Source: Bremia lactucae
Lineage: Eukaryota; Oomycota; Peronosporomycetes; Peronosporales; Peronosporaceae
Reading direction: 5' to 3'
DNA: 64,000 nt
Assembly: GCF_004359215.1 (NCBI RefSeq)
Contig: NC_090610.1
Span: forward strand, 4,190,643 to 4,254,642
The translations under genes were made by a program, and so were the position numbers. A model generated the notes under the pieces. That model was not told the DNA's origin. It saw only the letters and a program-made list of their open reading frames with translations, and ran no database searches. Below, in pieces: positions 63,384-64,000 of this stretch. How positions within the stretch are numbered: position 1 is the stretch's first letter; each line of letters begins with the position of its first letter.

Positions 63384-64000
63384 TATTGTCGAAATAATGT
63401 CAGAAAGAGACGAATGAAAAAAATTATTGCTAACGCAAGAATTGTCTAAAGTGGAGCTAGTGTCCAATACATTTTTTTGCTTACGGTATCTTCTTCAATG
63501 ACATCGAGAGGAAAACATGTTGAATTTCTTACATTAATAACGAACTTTTTGTATGCTTTTATTAGTTTACCTATAGAAATACGCGTTTCATGGCTAAAAA
63601 TAAACATATGTTGCGTAGAATTGACGTGTAACGTCAGGCACAATTGCAGTGTGAAAAAATAAAAAGTGGATATAGGAAATGATAGCATAAGTTGCGAAGC
63701 GGAACCGTTATTTCTCCTCAGTCACAGTTATTAATGTATTACATGTGAAAATAATTTAAATGTACTTAAACTCATCTTGCATCCGTAAAATCTGGATTTT
63801 TTCTCCACGAAAACTCACAAACTCGATGTCAATCAGACAAACCGTCCAAGCCAGTCGGCTTATTTACTTACATAAGCCAAATGGAGTACATTTCACAACA
63901 AAATTTATTTACTACTTTTACTATTTCTTACGAAAACTATCATACCAAACACTACATCTTCTTTCAATCATTTAAGCTCGCTTACCTCTTTTGATGGTTC
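63384..64000. other. Upstream flank of DEK and window end
   Basis: No confident gene. On the minus strand the window edge reads AAGAG followed by GTAAGCGAGC (63,975-63,990 area), a good splice donor, so the 3' end of an exon of a further minus-strand gene may lie at the very end. Plus frame 63,760-63,975 is unassigned. Confidence 0.35.

Noticed and set aside
1..64000. tRNA or rRNA genes
   Set aside because: No cloverleaf with A and B boxes or rRNA core sequence was noticed on reading. The only tRNA-related matches are the primer-binding sites. A tRNA search program would be decisive.

Overview
The window looks like a plant-pathogenic oomycete genome, probably a downy mildew or Phytophthora relative (Peronosporales). 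This is inferred from very short GT-AG introns (54-77 bp), a secreted RxLR/dEER-like effector candidate, LTR retrotransposon families of the kind that dominate these genomes, and a SURNod19-type secreted protein. No prokaryotic features, rRNA genes, tRNA genes or CRISPR arrays were seen. The species cannot be named from the sequence alone.

The window has two compartments. Positions 1 to about 50,700 are almost entirely nested and decayed mobile elements. They comprise three Ty3/gypsy LTR families (called A, B and C here), two Ty1/copia elements and a MULE (Mutator-like) transposase relic. The only convincing host genes there are a small secreted effector candidate, present twice in a perfect 3,031-bp tandem repeat whose junction carries a single N, and a membrane-anchored UDP-glycosyltransferase at 35.1-37.0 kb. 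The copia element at 37,292-42,196 is structurally complete, with 231-bp LTRs, a CCTTT target-site duplication and a primer-binding site abutting the LTR, but its reading frame is broken. The gypsy element at 24,273-28,151 has a CAAGG target-site duplication and a 100-N assembly gap. A second, older copia element appears split into halves (18.8-21.3 kb and 32.5-34.6 kb) by about 11 kb of later insertions.

Positions 50.9-63.4 kb form a compact block of intron-containing housekeeping-type genes. In order: DHHC palmitoyltransferase, ALG5 (dolichyl-phosphate beta-glucosyltransferase), a basic protein of unknown function, a tiny two-exon gene, a gene with three tandem PHOSPHO-type HAD phosphatase domains, a SURNod19-like secreted protein followed by its decayed tandem copy, a NOP12/RBM34-like two-RRM protein, and a DEK-like chromatin protein in seven exons. 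Most of these only make sense after splicing, so I worked out the intron borders by hand from reading frame and family motifs.

The most unusual observations are: (1) a conserved open frame running antisense to pol between pol and the 3' LTR of the gypsy family, seen in several diverged copies; (2) copia gag start codons lying inside the tRNA primer-binding site; (3) a phosphatase gene built of three tandem domains, each with the same phase-2 intron, where two of the three have lost the catalytic aspartate motif; (4) gypsy LTRs of three families sharing very similar TGTAACG termini; and (5) an internally inverted RNase H segment in one gypsy copy.
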